A DNA stretch of 43,688 nt from Acidobacteriaceae bacterium (GTDB taxonomy: Bacteria; Acidobacteriota; Terriglobia; Terriglobales; Acidobacteriaceae): positions 1-43,688 of the forward strand of contig JASHPJ010000125.1 in NCBI GenBank assembly GCA_030038195.1, in the 5' to 3' direction. Shown in pieces: positions 16,331 through 24,008 of this stretch. Below the pieces are notes generated by a model that saw nothing but the letters and a program-made list of their open reading frames with translations, made no database searches and had not been told where the DNA came from. A program made the translations under genes and the position numbers. The first letter of the stretch is position 1. Every line of letters begins with the position of its first letter.

Positions 16331-17890
16331 ATGCCAGTAACAACTAAATCATTAGTAGAAAAGTCGAAGTCGGTGGCCGCGCCGCTGATCGCTTCCGCGG
16401 TGCTGATTGTGACCTTTGCTTTCTTGTCCGGCCACAACTCGGCGCATGCCGCTGCGGCTGCTGCAGGGCCACTTGACGACTCGGCGGTTTCGTCGTTGGA
16501 AGCGCTCGACAACGCCGTGGAAGCAGTTGCCTCGCGGGTGACGCCGGCGGTGGTGAACGTGGCGGTGACCTCACGGGTCACCTCGGACGACGGCTCGGAC
16601 AATGGCCAGAATGGCGGCATCTCGCCACAAGACCTGCCGCCGGGATTCCGCCAGTTCTTTTTCGGCTTTGGCGGACAGGGGATGAAGCCGCAGCCGCAGT
16701 ACGAGCATGGGATTGGCAGCGGCGTGATCATCTCGCCCGACGGTTACATTGTGACCAACGATCACGTAGTGGACGGCGCAACGCAGATTCGCGTCACGCT
16801 GGATGACAAGCGCGTGTTCCCCGCCAAACTGGTGGGCGTGGACAAGCTGAACGACCTGGCAGTGATCAAGATCAGCGCCGGCAACCTGCCCAGCCTGCCC
16901 TGGGGCGACTCGTCCAGGCTGCATCCGGGCCAGACGGTGCTGGCCTTCGGCAATCCCTTTGGCAACTTCCCCTTCACGGTCACGCGCGGCATTGTGAGCG
17001 GACTTGACCGGCCCAATCCTTACTCAGACGATCCGCGCAAGCCAGGCGACTTTATCCAGACGGACGCAGCCATCAATCCTGGCAACTCCGGCGGTCCGCT
17101 GGTGGATGCACGCGGCGAAGTGATCGGCATCGACACGTTCATCATCTCGAACAGCGGATCGTTTGCCGGCGCGGGATTTGCAATCCCCTCGGAGATTGCG
17201 AAGAACTCGGCGGAAGAGATCATCAAGACCGGGTCAGTAAAGCATGGCTACCTGGGCATCAGCATCAACAGTGTGACACCGGAAAATGCCTCGTTCTTCA
17301 ACCTGCCTACGGCCTCGGGCGCGATTGTGAGCCAGGTAACGCCGGACTCGCCGGCCAGCCGCGCAGGGCTGGAGAATGGAGACGTGATCCGCACCCTCAA
17401 CGGCAGGGAGATTGCCGATAACAGCGCGCTGCAGGTGGCGGTGAGCGAGATGCGGCCGGGTGCGGCGATCGATCTGGGCATTCTGCGCGACGGCAAGCCG
17501 ATGACCATCCACGCAACGGTGGGCGAGTTCCACGCCAACGGAACGCAGGAAGCGGAGAACACCGGATCGAGCAGAACACAGGGCAGCAAGCTGGGCCTGG
17601 CCGTCGATAACCTGACGCCGGCGATGCGCCAGCAGTACAACATTCCGGACCGCGTGCACGGCGCGGCGATTGAGAGCGTGCGGCCGGGCAGCACCGCGGA
17701 AGACGCGGGGCTGGCGCCGGGCGACGTGATCCTCTCGGTCAACCGGCATCCGGTGGATGGCGCGGACAGCTTTGTGAACGCGGTTCACGCGGTGCCGTCC
17801 GGCAAGGACATCCTGCTGCTGGTGTGGGCCAACGGCGGCGCGAGCTACCTGGTGATTCATCCCGACCAGAGCCTGCAGAACGGCATGTAA
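16331..17890 (+). CDS. Periplasmic serine protease Do (DegP/HtrA family)
   Basis: Envelope quality-control protease and chaperone of 519 residues. It has a signal peptide (hydrophobic 18-32, AHA cleavage near 40), a trypsin-like domain with catalytic triad H145 (TNDHVVDG), D175 (LNDLAVIK) and S253 (GNSGGPL), then two PDZ domains (about 270-375 and 405-505, GLAPGDVILSVN). The start at 16331 is preferred over ATG 16325 because GGAGAG (16319-16324) abuts the latter but is 6 bases from the former. It is the third gene of the blaI-M56 operon, suggesting that BlaI repression controls envelope proteolysis. Confidence 0.95.
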   Translation: MPVTTKSLVEKSKSVAAPLIASAVLIVTFAFLSGHNSAHAAAAAAGPLDDSAVSSLEALDNAVEAVASRVTPAVVNVAVTSRVTSDDGSDNGQNGGISPQDLPPGFRQFFFGFGGQGMKPQPQYEHGIGSGVIISPDGYIVTNDHVVDGATQIRVTLDDKRVFPAKLVGVDKLNDLAVIKISAGNLPSLPWGDSSRLHPGQTVLAFGNPFGNFPFTVTRGIVSGLDRPNPYSDDPRKPGDFIQTDAAINPGNSGGPLVDARGEVIGIDTFIISNSGSFAGAGFAIPSEIAKNSAEEIIKTGSVKHGYLGISINSVTPENASFFNLPTASGAIVSQVTPDSPASRAGLENGDVIRTLNGREIADNSALQVAVSEMRPGAAIDLGILRDGKPMTIHATVGEFHANGTQEAENTGSSRTQGSKLGLAVDNLTPAMRQQYNIPDRVHGAAIESVRPGSTAEDAGLAPGDVILSVNRHPVDGADSFVNAVHAVPSGKDILLLVWANGGASYLVIHPDQSLQNGM

Positions 17891-17909
17891 TTGAATTGTG
17901 GAAGGGCGC

Positions 17910-17943
17910 AAGGCCGCTGTATTCGATCGAGTGCGGCGGCCTT
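17910..17943 (+). terminator. Probable terminator after htrA
   Basis: AAGGCCGC and GCGGCCTT (8-bp perfect arms, 18-base loop that itself holds TCGATCGA) lie 20-53 bases after the htrA stop and are followed by TTGTGCG rather than a long T run. The position fits; the tail is weak. Confidence 0.45.
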
Positions 17944-17958
17944 TGTGCGTTAAGCAGC

Positions 17959-18083
17959 GCCGATCTCCCGATCGGCTGCAGGGGTGGTCGCTGCAGGGTC
18001 GGTCTTTGACCGGCCCTGGGTGCGTTTCTTGCTGCGGAATGCGCAGGCTACAGGCCCGCGCTACCGCCGGTCAGAAGACCGGC
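17959..18083. repeat. Cluster of three GCCGGTC-family hairpins
   Basis: Three hairpins: GCCGATC-TCCC-GATCGGC at 17959-17976, GGGTCGGTC-TTT-GACCGGCCC at 17996-18016 (one G-T pair), and GCCGGTC-AGAA-GACCGGC at 18066-18083. CTGCAG occurs twice between them. The arms differ between copies but keep pairing. The last one overlaps the 3' end of the small membrane-protein gene on the minus strand, supplying its final codons and stop. Confidence 0.65.
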
Positions 18084-18408
18084 GCCATTTTTCTGCGGCT
18101 TCGTCCGGCGGAGGCTCGCAGAGGCGGCTCTTGGCGCCGAAGAGACTGCGATTGCGCAGCCATTTGGCTACGCCGAGGGTGAGCAGCATGCCTCCGAAGG
18201 GGATGCAGCCAAGCAGGACGATGAGCGCGAACCAGCCGGCGTTGGTGTGCGCGCCGGTGCGGCTGACGCCGCCGAGGACCGCCTCGAGCAGCACGCCCGC
18301 AACAATACCGGCGCCCACGATGGCGCCACCCCCTTGCAGGAGCTGGCGGGTCCCGTCGTCGGGCATGGGCGGTTTCAGCGGTTTCAATTCCCTTCCCTTC
18401 ACAGTCAT
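18061..18408 (-). CDS. Small two-helix membrane protein of unknown function
   Basis: A 115-residue protein with two strongly hydrophobic segments (about 26-48, GGGAIVGAGIVAGVLLEAVLG; and 58-82, FALIVLLGCIPFGGMLLTLG) and basic tails. I do not recognise the family. It starts 7 bases after the stop of the DUF420/CtaM gene, so it is probably the last gene of the ctaB-ctaM unit. An ATG at 18432 would overlap that gene and is less likely. The last nine or so codons and the TAG stop lie in a dispersed hairpin repeat, so the original C-terminus may have been altered. Confidence 0.6.
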   Translation of the reverse strand: MTVKGRELKPLKPPMPDDGTRQLLQGGGAIVGAGIVAGVLLEAVLGGVSRTGAHTNAGWFALIVLLGCIPFGGMLLTLGVAKWLRNRSLFGAKSRLCEPPPDEAAEKWRRSSDRR

Positions 18409-18415
18409 CGGCGTC

Positions 18416-18973
18416 TTACGATGCCTGGGCAAGGCGGAGCATCACGTAAGTGATGACGCCGGTGACAGAGACGTAGAGCCAGAGCGGGAATGTCCAGCGC
18501 GCGACTTTGCGGTGCTGCGGGATGCGGCCTGAGAGCGAAAAGAAAAACGTGATCAGCACCAGCGGCAGCGCAATCGTGGCGAGGACGATGTGGCTGGTGA
18601 GCAGCGGCAGATAGACGCTGCGCAGAACTGCGTGCGCGGGATAGCGCACGTCGCCGTGCAGCGCGTGATGAATGACGTAGCTCACCAGGAACAGCGAGGA
18701 AAAGACAAAAGCCGTGATCATGGACGCGCGATGCTGAGGGATGCGGTGCGCGCGGATGAAGGTGTAGCCGACAAGCAGCGCGGTAGCGGCGAGTCCGTTG
18801 AAGATGGCGTTGAGCGCGGGCAGAAAGGCGTATTCAGTGCTGGAGGCCGCGGCCGGATGAATGTAGATAAGCCAGAAGAGGAAGAGCGTGGCCGCGGCGC
18901 TGAGGACGAGAATGGCGGCGATGGCCGGGCCCGTGCCGGATCGTGACGCAGAAGCAGAAGCGGCTATGGTCAT
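18416..18973 (-). CDS. DUF420 / CtaM-like membrane protein (cytochrome oxidase assembly)
   Basis: Integral membrane protein of 185 residues with five hydrophobic helices and the conserved His pattern of the family: LPALNAIFNGLAA near 52, HRIPQHRASMI near 76, VIHHALHGD near 100, and RIPQHRKVARWTFPLWLYVS near 150. DUF420 proteins such as Bacillus CtaM are needed for assembly of haem-copper oxidase. It lies 7 bases after the haem o synthase gene, which supports the same role. Confidence 0.88.
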   Translation of the reverse strand: MTIAASASASRSGTGPAIAAILVLSAAATLFLFWLIYIHPAAASSTEYAFLPALNAIFNGLAATALLVGYTFIRAHRIPQHRASMITAFVFSSLFLVSYVIHHALHGDVRYPAHAVLRSVYLPLLTSHIVLATIALPLVLITFFFSLSGRIPQHRKVARWTFPLWLYVSVTGVITYVMLRLAQAS

Positions 18974-18980
18974 GGGCTCC

Positions 18981-19973
18981 CTAGTGTTCGGCGTTGGCGC
19001 AGAGCATGAGCGCGGTAAAGAGCAGCGGCAGATACAGCACGCTCACCTTGAGCAAATCGCGCGCCAGCATGCGGCTTTCCGGCTCAGACCGCGCTTTGAG
19101 GATGCCGGCGAAACGGATCGTGTAACCGAGATAGACCAGGCCGAGCACGACGGCGATCACGGGATAGATCGAGCCGGTCATGCCCAGGCGCCAGGGCGCC
19201 AAGCTCACGGGAATCATCAACACGGCGTAGAAGAGCGCTTCCAGCACGGTAGACCAGCCGTCGGGCTGCACGACGGGCAGCATGCGGATGCCGGCGCGCG
19301 CGTAGTCCTCGCGGTAGAGCCAGGCGATGGACATGAAGTGGGGAAACTGCCAGACGAAGAGAATGGCGAAGAGCGCCACGGCCTGCCACTCGATCTGCGG
19401 ACGCGCAGCCGTCCAGCCAAGCATGGGACCCATGGCTCCAGGAAACGCGCCGATGAATGTGGCCAGCGAGGTAACGCGCTTGAGCGGCGTGTAGATGGCC
19501 ACGTAAGTAAAGCCGGTGAGCAGCGCGAGGGACGCGGTGAGCATGTTGCAGTGGACAAGCAGCCACCACGCGCCCAGCAGGAGCGCGCCCAGACCGGCGG
19601 CGAGCCCGACGGGCAGCGAGATGCGGCCAGCCGCGAGCGGGCGGTCGGCGGTGCGCTTCATGCGCGCGTCGGTTTTGCGCTCGATCACCTCGTTGAGCGC
19701 GCCGGCGCCGGCAGAGACGAGGCCGATGCCCAGCAGCGTATCGAGCAAGCCGCGCTGCAGGCTGGAGATTCCCGACTGCATGGAGCCGAGATAAAAGCCG
19801 CCCCAGCCGGTGACCAGGACCAATCCGACGACCTTGACCTTGAAGAGCTCGCGCAGGTCGTGGATGAGCAGGGCCGTGGCGCCGGGAGGCGGTGCGTGCA
19901 GGCTGTGCGCGTGCGCGTCGGCGTCAGCGGCAGCCAGATGGGCGCGGGTTGCGGCCTGGGATGCGGGAGCCAT
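18981..19973 (-). CDS. ctaB: Protohaem IX farnesyltransferase (haem o synthase)
   Basis: UbiA-family prenyltransferase that converts haem b to haem o for terminal oxidases. It has 330 residues with about nine membrane helices. The first polyprenyl-diphosphate motif is NEVIERKTDARMKRTADRPL (about 94-113), and the second aspartate-rich loop is REDYARAGIRMLPVV (near 222). The first 30 residues are an Ala/His/Asp-rich extension (AADADAHAHSLHAPPP) not needed in the family. It heads a short unit with DUF420/CtaM. Oxidase subunit genes are not in the window. Confidence 0.93.
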   Translation of the reverse strand: MAPASQAATRAHLAAADADAHAHSLHAPPPGATALLIHDLRELFKVKVVGLVLVTGWGGFYLGSMQSGISSLQRGLLDTLLGIGLVSAGAGALNEVIERKTDARMKRTADRPLAAGRISLPVGLAAGLGALLLGAWWLLVHCNMLTASLALLTGFTYVAIYTPLKRVTSLATFIGAFPGAMGPMLGWTAARPQIEWQAVALFAILFVWQFPHFMSIAWLYREDYARAGIRMLPVVQPDGWSTVLEALFYAVLMIPVSLAPWRLGMTGSIYPVIAVVLGLVYLGYTIRFAGILKARSEPESRMLARDLLKVSVLYLPLLFTALMLCANAEH

Positions 19974-20086
19974 CAGGACAGAAGAGACCTCGGGGCGCAG
20001 CGATGGGGATACGCTGCCTGCTGTTTTGATGATACCAAGCGGGATGCGGATTCCCCTCCCAGATGGCGCCGAGTGGCAGGCTGTTT

Positions 20087-21631
20087 TCAGCGAACCGGCG
20101 GATTGGAGGGCGGATTGGAGATTGAGGCGCCTGTGCGCAGGCCTGCCGGGCGCAGCTCGGCATCCACTTCTTTGCCGATGCGGACAACCAGCGGCGGAAG
20201 CGCCCGTATATCGGCCGAAGAGGTGCGGAAGTTCACGATGCAGGCGCGCAGCGCAAATTTGCCGTGAATGACGGCGTTCGAGAGGTAGACTTCTCCCCCG
20301 TTCTGCAGGCGGGTAAGAAGCTCGCCATTCAACTGGTCGAGATAGGGCTCGACAGCGGCAGCGTCCGGCTCGAGATCGGGAGGAACGAAGCGGAAGGTGG
20401 CGATGCTGAGGGACCGGGTGAAGGCTTCGAGCCCAGGATATTCCGGAATCTGTGCGAAGAGCTCTTCAGCAAGGCGAATATCCTGGGAGATCATCTCCAC
20501 GCAGCCGGCGCGGCCTACGTGCTGCAGCGCGAGCCATACCTTGAGCGCGCGAAAGCCGCGCGAGTTCTGCGGGCCAAGGTCGAAGTAATTGGTGGCCGCA
20601 TCGCCGAAGTGATAGTAGGGCGGATGGTAGGCGAAGGCGTCGCGCAGCCTGCCTGGATCGCGCACCAGCGCGCAGCCGGCTTCAAGCGGCGCATAGAGCC
20701 ATTTGTGCGGATCGACGGCGACGGAGTCAGCCTCACACAGCGCGGTCAGCGCGGCCGGAGCGTCCGGCAGAGCCGCGGCGAAGCCGCCGTAAGCGCCGTC
20801 CACGTGAAGCCAAAGATCGAACTCGCGGCAGAGCGCGGCGAGCTCCGGCAGCGGATCGACGGCGCCGGTGCTCACGGTTCCGGCGTTGCCCACCACCAGC
20901 GCCGGCTTTTCACCGGCTTCAAGATCGCTCAGGATCCGCCGGCGCAGGGCCTGCACGTCTACGCGGCCTTCGTGATCGGATGCGATCCAGCGGACGGCGT
21001 CTGTGCCAAGGCCGGCGATGTCGGCTGCTTTCTGCATCCAGGTGTGGGTCTCGACGGAGCAGTAGGCGCGCATGCGCAGGCCATCGACTCCTGCCTTGCG
21101 CAGGTCGCAGCCTGCCTTGGCCTGGCGGGCAGCGAGAAAGCAGACGAAGTTGGCCATGTTGCCGCCGCTCACGAAGAGGCCGCCGCAACCGGCTGGATAG
21201 TGCAGCAGCTCGGCGATCCAGCGCACGGTCTGCGCTTCCATCTCGCTGGCCATGGGCGAGAGCGGCCATGCGCCCACGTTGGGATTGACGGCGGCCGCAA
21301 GCAGCTCTCCCAGGGCTCCGAGCGGCGCGGCCGATGAGGTGACATATCCCCAGAAGCGCGGGTGGCCGTTGAAGAGCGAGTGGTCGAAGAGCAGGCCGGC
21401 GGCGCGGCTGAGCAGCAGCGCCGGATCCTCACCCTGCTGCGGAAGCGGTCGTTCAGCGGCAAGGGCCTGCCGGACTGCAGCCGGCGACTCGCCAGGAGTG
21501 ACCGGACGTTGCGGAAGCGAATCGAGAAATGCGGCAATGCGGTCGATAAGCTGGTAGCCCAGCTCTCGAAACCGATCGGAGGAAAGCTCCAGGGGCGATT
21601 CACGTTTTACCTGGCTCTTTTGCTCAGGCAT
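20087..21631 (-). CDS. PLP-dependent decarboxylase, aromatic-L-amino-acid decarboxylase type (group II)
   Basis: Cytoplasmic pyridoxal-phosphate enzyme of 514 residues that should decarboxylate an aromatic amino acid or glutamate-like substrate. The cofactor lysine is K310 in VAVDPHKWLY; H195 (VETHTW) stacks on the ring and D278 (HVDGAYGG) binds its nitrogen. FVSGGNMANF near 155 is the family cofactor-phosphate region. The start at ATG 21631 has GGGAGG 6 bases upstream; a TTG at 21658 is the alternative. The substrate cannot be settled by eye. It follows aroK by 68 bases on the same strand, which places it near aromatic metabolism. Confidence 0.92.
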   Translation of the reverse strand: MPEQKSQVKRESPLELSSDRFRELGYQLIDRIAAFLDSLPQRPVTPGESPAAVRQALAAERPLPQQGEDPALLLSRAAGLLFDHSLFNGHPRFWGYVTSSAAPLGALGELLAAAVNPNVGAWPLSPMASEMEAQTVRWIAELLHYPAGCGGLFVSGGNMANFVCFLAARQAKAGCDLRKAGVDGLRMRAYCSVETHTWMQKAADIAGLGTDAVRWIASDHEGRVDVQALRRRILSDLEAGEKPALVVGNAGTVSTGAVDPLPELAALCREFDLWLHVDGAYGGFAAALPDAPAALTALCEADSVAVDPHKWLYAPLEAGCALVRDPGRLRDAFAYHPPYYHFGDAATNYFDLGPQNSRGFRALKVWLALQHVGRAGCVEMISQDIRLAEELFAQIPEYPGLEAFTRSLSIATFRFVPPDLEPDAAAVEPYLDQLNGELLTRLQNGGEVYLSNAVIHGKFALRACIVNFRTSSADIRALPPLVVRIGKEVDAELRPAGLRTGASISNPPSNPPVR

Positions 21632-21699
21632 TCCTGCCTCCCGTGCGGACCCTCTCAAGTTTCGGCCTATCGTGCGGGGGATTCAAGCTCGTTTTCTTA

Positions 21700-22251
21700 C
21701 TACCGCGCTCCAGCTTTACCGGCAGACTGCAGGATCGCGTCCACGACTTCCTGCGGCGTGAGCGTGTCGGCGGCGATGGATACATGCGCGGTGCGGTAGA
21801 GCGGCAGGCGGCGCGCGTAGCGCCCGGCCAGGTTGGAGCGGTCGGCGAGGATGGGGCGAGCGTGCTCGGTTCCGGCACAGCGGGCCAGCGTGGTTTCGAG
21901 CGCGACTTCGAGATGTACAAGCAGCGTGCCGGGAGACGCGCGCAGCAGGTCGCGGGTCTCCGCGCGCTCGATTGCGCCGCCGCCCAGCGCCAGGACGAGC
22001 CCGTCCCCTGAGACAAGGCGGGCGATAGTGGCGTGCTCGAGGTCGCGGAAGCGAGCTTCGCCGTGGCGGGTGAAAAGCTCGGCGATGGTGCAGCCGGCTT
22101 CGGCTTCGATCACGTCGTCTACGTCGAGGAAGCTCCAGCCAAGACGCCCGGCGAGCAGCGGGCCCACGGTGCTCTTGCCGGAACCCATGAAGCCGGTGAG
22201 GATGATGCGGCGCGGCGGATTTTGGGCTGCAGATTGATTGGAGGTGGACAT
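21700..22251 (-). CDS. aroK: Shikimate kinase
   Basis: Phosphorylates shikimate with ATP at the fifth step of the chorismate pathway. It has 183 residues, normal length. Walker A is GFMGSGKST (20-28), shikimate-binding DVDD follows at about 43, GEARFRDLE is near 65, the LGGGAI loop is near 88, and the lid carries RPILADRSNL near 131 with RLPLYRTA near 148. It is the first gene of a minus-strand pair with the decarboxylase gene. Confidence 0.95.
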   Translation of the reverse strand: MSTSNQSAAQNPPRRIILTGFMGSGKSTVGPLLAGRLGWSFLDVDDVIEAEAGCTIAELFTRHGEARFRDLEHATIARLVSGDGLVLALGGGAIERAETRDLLRASPGTLLVHLEVALETTLARCAGTEHARPILADRSNLAGRYARRLPLYRTAHVSIAADTLTPQEVVDAILQSAGKAGAR

Positions 22252-22407
22252 TCTTGTGTGATCTGGAGCCGTGGTTTCTCACCCTTTTCCGCCGCGGCGG
22301 ACGGCAAGGATGGAGCACGGCAGTCTTTCAAGGCTGCAGAGCAACAATCTCTCGATTCAGTATAAGTTTTCAGGCCGGCGCTCCGAATGCGCGGCAGAGG
22401 GTGATTA

Positions 22408-22623
22408 GGCTGTATCGATATATAGCCGGTTGACCGATGGGCAAAATTGTTGAGTCTCCCCGAGGATTGGTGCAGCACAAGGCGAACCGCAGGTCCCGCC
22501 ACGGGGCGGATCTTCGACTTTCGGCTCCGTTGGGAGCAAAGAACGCTCCCAACTGCGCTCAAGATGACAGGGCTTGCGTGGATCCATCAGCAACTGAGCG
22601 ACGATCTATGTGTCGATACAGCC
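22408..22623. mobile_element. MITE-like element, 216 bp, flanked by TA
   Basis: Terminal inverted repeats of 18 bp, GGCTGTATCGATATATAG on the left and GGCTGTATCGACACATAG read inward from the right (16 of 18 match), are flanked by TA at 22406-22407 and 22624-22625. Inside is the common core: ACCGCAG at about 22485, a first hairpin CCGCC...GGCGG, then GTTGGGAGC-N7-GCTCCCAAC (22529-22553) and CTCAAGATGACAG. It contains no plausible gene. With the neighbouring element it fills most of the gene-free stretch 22252-22745; bases 22252-22400 show nothing recognisable beyond the aroK upstream region. Confidence 0.72.
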
Positions 22624-22625
22624 TA

Positions 22626-22746
22626 AGGAAGCTCTGATTAAGTCATTCACTCATCCCTCAGGGGCTAAAGCCCCATTCATCTTACGGCACTTGCGGCACG
22701 GCTGAAGCCGTGCCCTTGCAAAACGGTGACTTAACCAGAGCTTTCC
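22626..22746. mobile_element. MITE-like element, 121 bp, ending in the alcohol dehydrogenase stop codon
   Basis: The ends are inverted: AGGAAGCTCTGATTAAGTCA at the left, and GGAAAGCTCTGGTTAAGTCA read inward from the right (one-base slip, otherwise one mismatch). They are flanked by TA (22624-22625 and 22747-22748). The interior carries two hairpins, GGGGCT-AA-AGCCCC (22661-22674) and GGCACGGCTGAAGCCGTGCC (22695-22714), the same pair seen interrupted at 4706-4925. The right-end TA plus the first base of the element makes the TAG stop of the adh gene on the minus strand. Confidence 0.68.
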
Positions 22747-23795
22747 TAACCTTTGAGGCCGGCTTGAGCTTGCTGGCCGATGGCCAGGACCACGCGGAAG
22801 TGGGCTTTGCCGCTGGTCATGCGGTCGAAGGCTTCGCTGGCGCGCTCCAGCGGGTAGACCTCGACCATGGGCTTCACGCCGGTGAGCGCGCTGAATTTGA
22901 GCGTGTCTTCGGAGTCCATACCGGTGCCGGAGGGCCAGCCAACGATGGAACGCCGGCCCATGATGAGCGGCACGGTGTTGACGTTGAGAGGTTTTTCCGG
23001 CACGCCGTTGATGATGAGTTTGCCGGCGGGGCCGAGGCCGTTGACGGCTGCGGCGAGCGCGTCGGCGCTGGTGAGCGTGGAGAGGATGACGGTAGCGCCG
23101 CCCAGTTTCTGGAGCTCGGCTGCGGGGTCCTGGGTAGTGCTGTCGATGTAGACATGCGCGCCGAGCTGCCTGGCGAGCGGGGCCTTGTCCTGTCCGCGGG
23201 CGATGGCCACGGTGCGGTAACCGCTCCTGGCGGCATATTGCACGGCCAGGTGGCCGAGTCCGCCGATGCCCAGGATAGCGACGGTGTCGCCAGGGCGCGC
23301 GCCGCTGTTGCGCAGGCTGTTGAAGGTGGTAATGCCGGCGCAGAGCAGCGGTGCAGTGTCCACGTCGCCAAGCTCGCCGGGAACGAAGGCGAGCGCGTTG
23401 GCCGGCGCGATCACGTAGTCGGCATAGCCGCCGTCGTAGCTGATGCCGCAAATCTGCGCGTTTTCGCACAAGATGAAGTCGCCGTGGCGGCAGGGATTGC
23501 AGTAGTTGCAGTGGCCGCCATGCCAACCCAGTCCTACGCGCTGGCCGGGCTTGAAGAGGGGTACGCCGGAACCAACCTCGTCCACCACGCCGGCGATCTC
23601 GTGGCCGGGCACGCGGGGATACTGAATGCCGGGGAAGAGGGCGAACTTGGTGATGGTATCGCTGTGGCATACCCCGCAGGCCTGCACGCGGATGCGCACC
23701 TGGCCGGCGCCGGGCTCGGGGAAGTCTTTTTCAACTATTTCGAAGTCTTTGCCGGGGGCGGGAATCTGCGCGGCGCGGCCGGTGACGATGGGCAT
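22746..23795 (-). CDS. Zinc-dependent alcohol dehydrogenase (medium-chain, NAD(P)+)
   Basis: Oxidises alcohols or reduces aldehydes with NAD(P). It has 349 residues. The catalytic zinc site starts with CGVCHSDT (about 39-46) and VPGHE (near 62). The structural zinc site is C-x2-C-x2-C-x7-C in CNYCNPCRHGDFILC (near 97-111). The Rossmann motif is GIGGLGHLA near 178. Start ATG 23795 has AAGGAGG about 11 bases upstream; the frame is open to 23918 but the added segment is not family-like. It is divergent from the marR gene, which probably controls it. Its TAG stop is completed by a mobile element end. Confidence 0.93.
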   Translation of the reverse strand: MPIVTGRAAQIPAPGKDFEIVEKDFPEPGAGQVRIRVQACGVCHSDTITKFALFPGIQYPRVPGHEIAGVVDEVGSGVPLFKPGQRVGLGWHGGHCNYCNPCRHGDFILCENAQICGISYDGGYADYVIAPANALAFVPGELGDVDTAPLLCAGITTFNSLRNSGARPGDTVAILGIGGLGHLAVQYAARSGYRTVAIARGQDKAPLARQLGAHVYIDSTTQDPAAELQKLGGATVILSTLTSADALAAAVNGLGPAGKLIINGVPEKPLNVNTVPLIMGRRSIVGWPSGTGMDSEDTLKFSALTGVKPMVEVYPLERASEAFDRMTSGKAHFRVVLAIGQQAQAGLKG

Positions 23796-23944
23796 AGGAA
23801 AACGCCTCCTTTTTGCGATTGAGATGTGGGACGCGCGGCCATCGATGCAAAACCAGCCGGCGAAAGCTGTGAATATTGGAAGAGAAACGCGATCTTGCGG
23901 ACTCTGCGGTTCGGTCATGCGCGGGCCGGCAAGGATGGGACGCA

Positions 23945-23964
23945 GGAAACTAGTTTCCTAGGAA
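23945..23964. promoter_or_regulatory. Overlapping palindromes, probable MarR operator
   Basis: GGAAACTAGTTTCC (23945-23958) and TTCCTAGGAA (23955-23964) are perfect overlapping palindromes in the adh-marR divergent region. A related sequence, TAGTTTTCTTAG (23981-23992), recurs between the -35 and -10 boxes of the marR promoter, so the regulator could block its own promoter there. The rest of 23796-23944 shows no clear signal. Confidence 0.6.
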
Positions 23965-23973
23965 TATTTCATC

Positions 23974-24002
23974 TTGACAATAGTTTTCTTAGATACTAAT
24001 AT
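23974..24002 (+). promoter_or_regulatory. Consensus sigma-70 promoter for marR, apparently leaderless
   Basis: TTGACA (23974-23979), a 17-base spacer and TAATAT (23997-24002). Transcription would start about 6-7 bases on, that is at or beside the A of the marR ATG (24009), leaving no room for a ribosome binding site. Confidence 0.7.
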
Positions 24003-24008
24003 CCAGAC

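Noticed and set aside
22437..22637. 66-codon frame between aroK and adh
   Set aside because: It lies inside the inverted-repeat element and is explained by the palindromic core.
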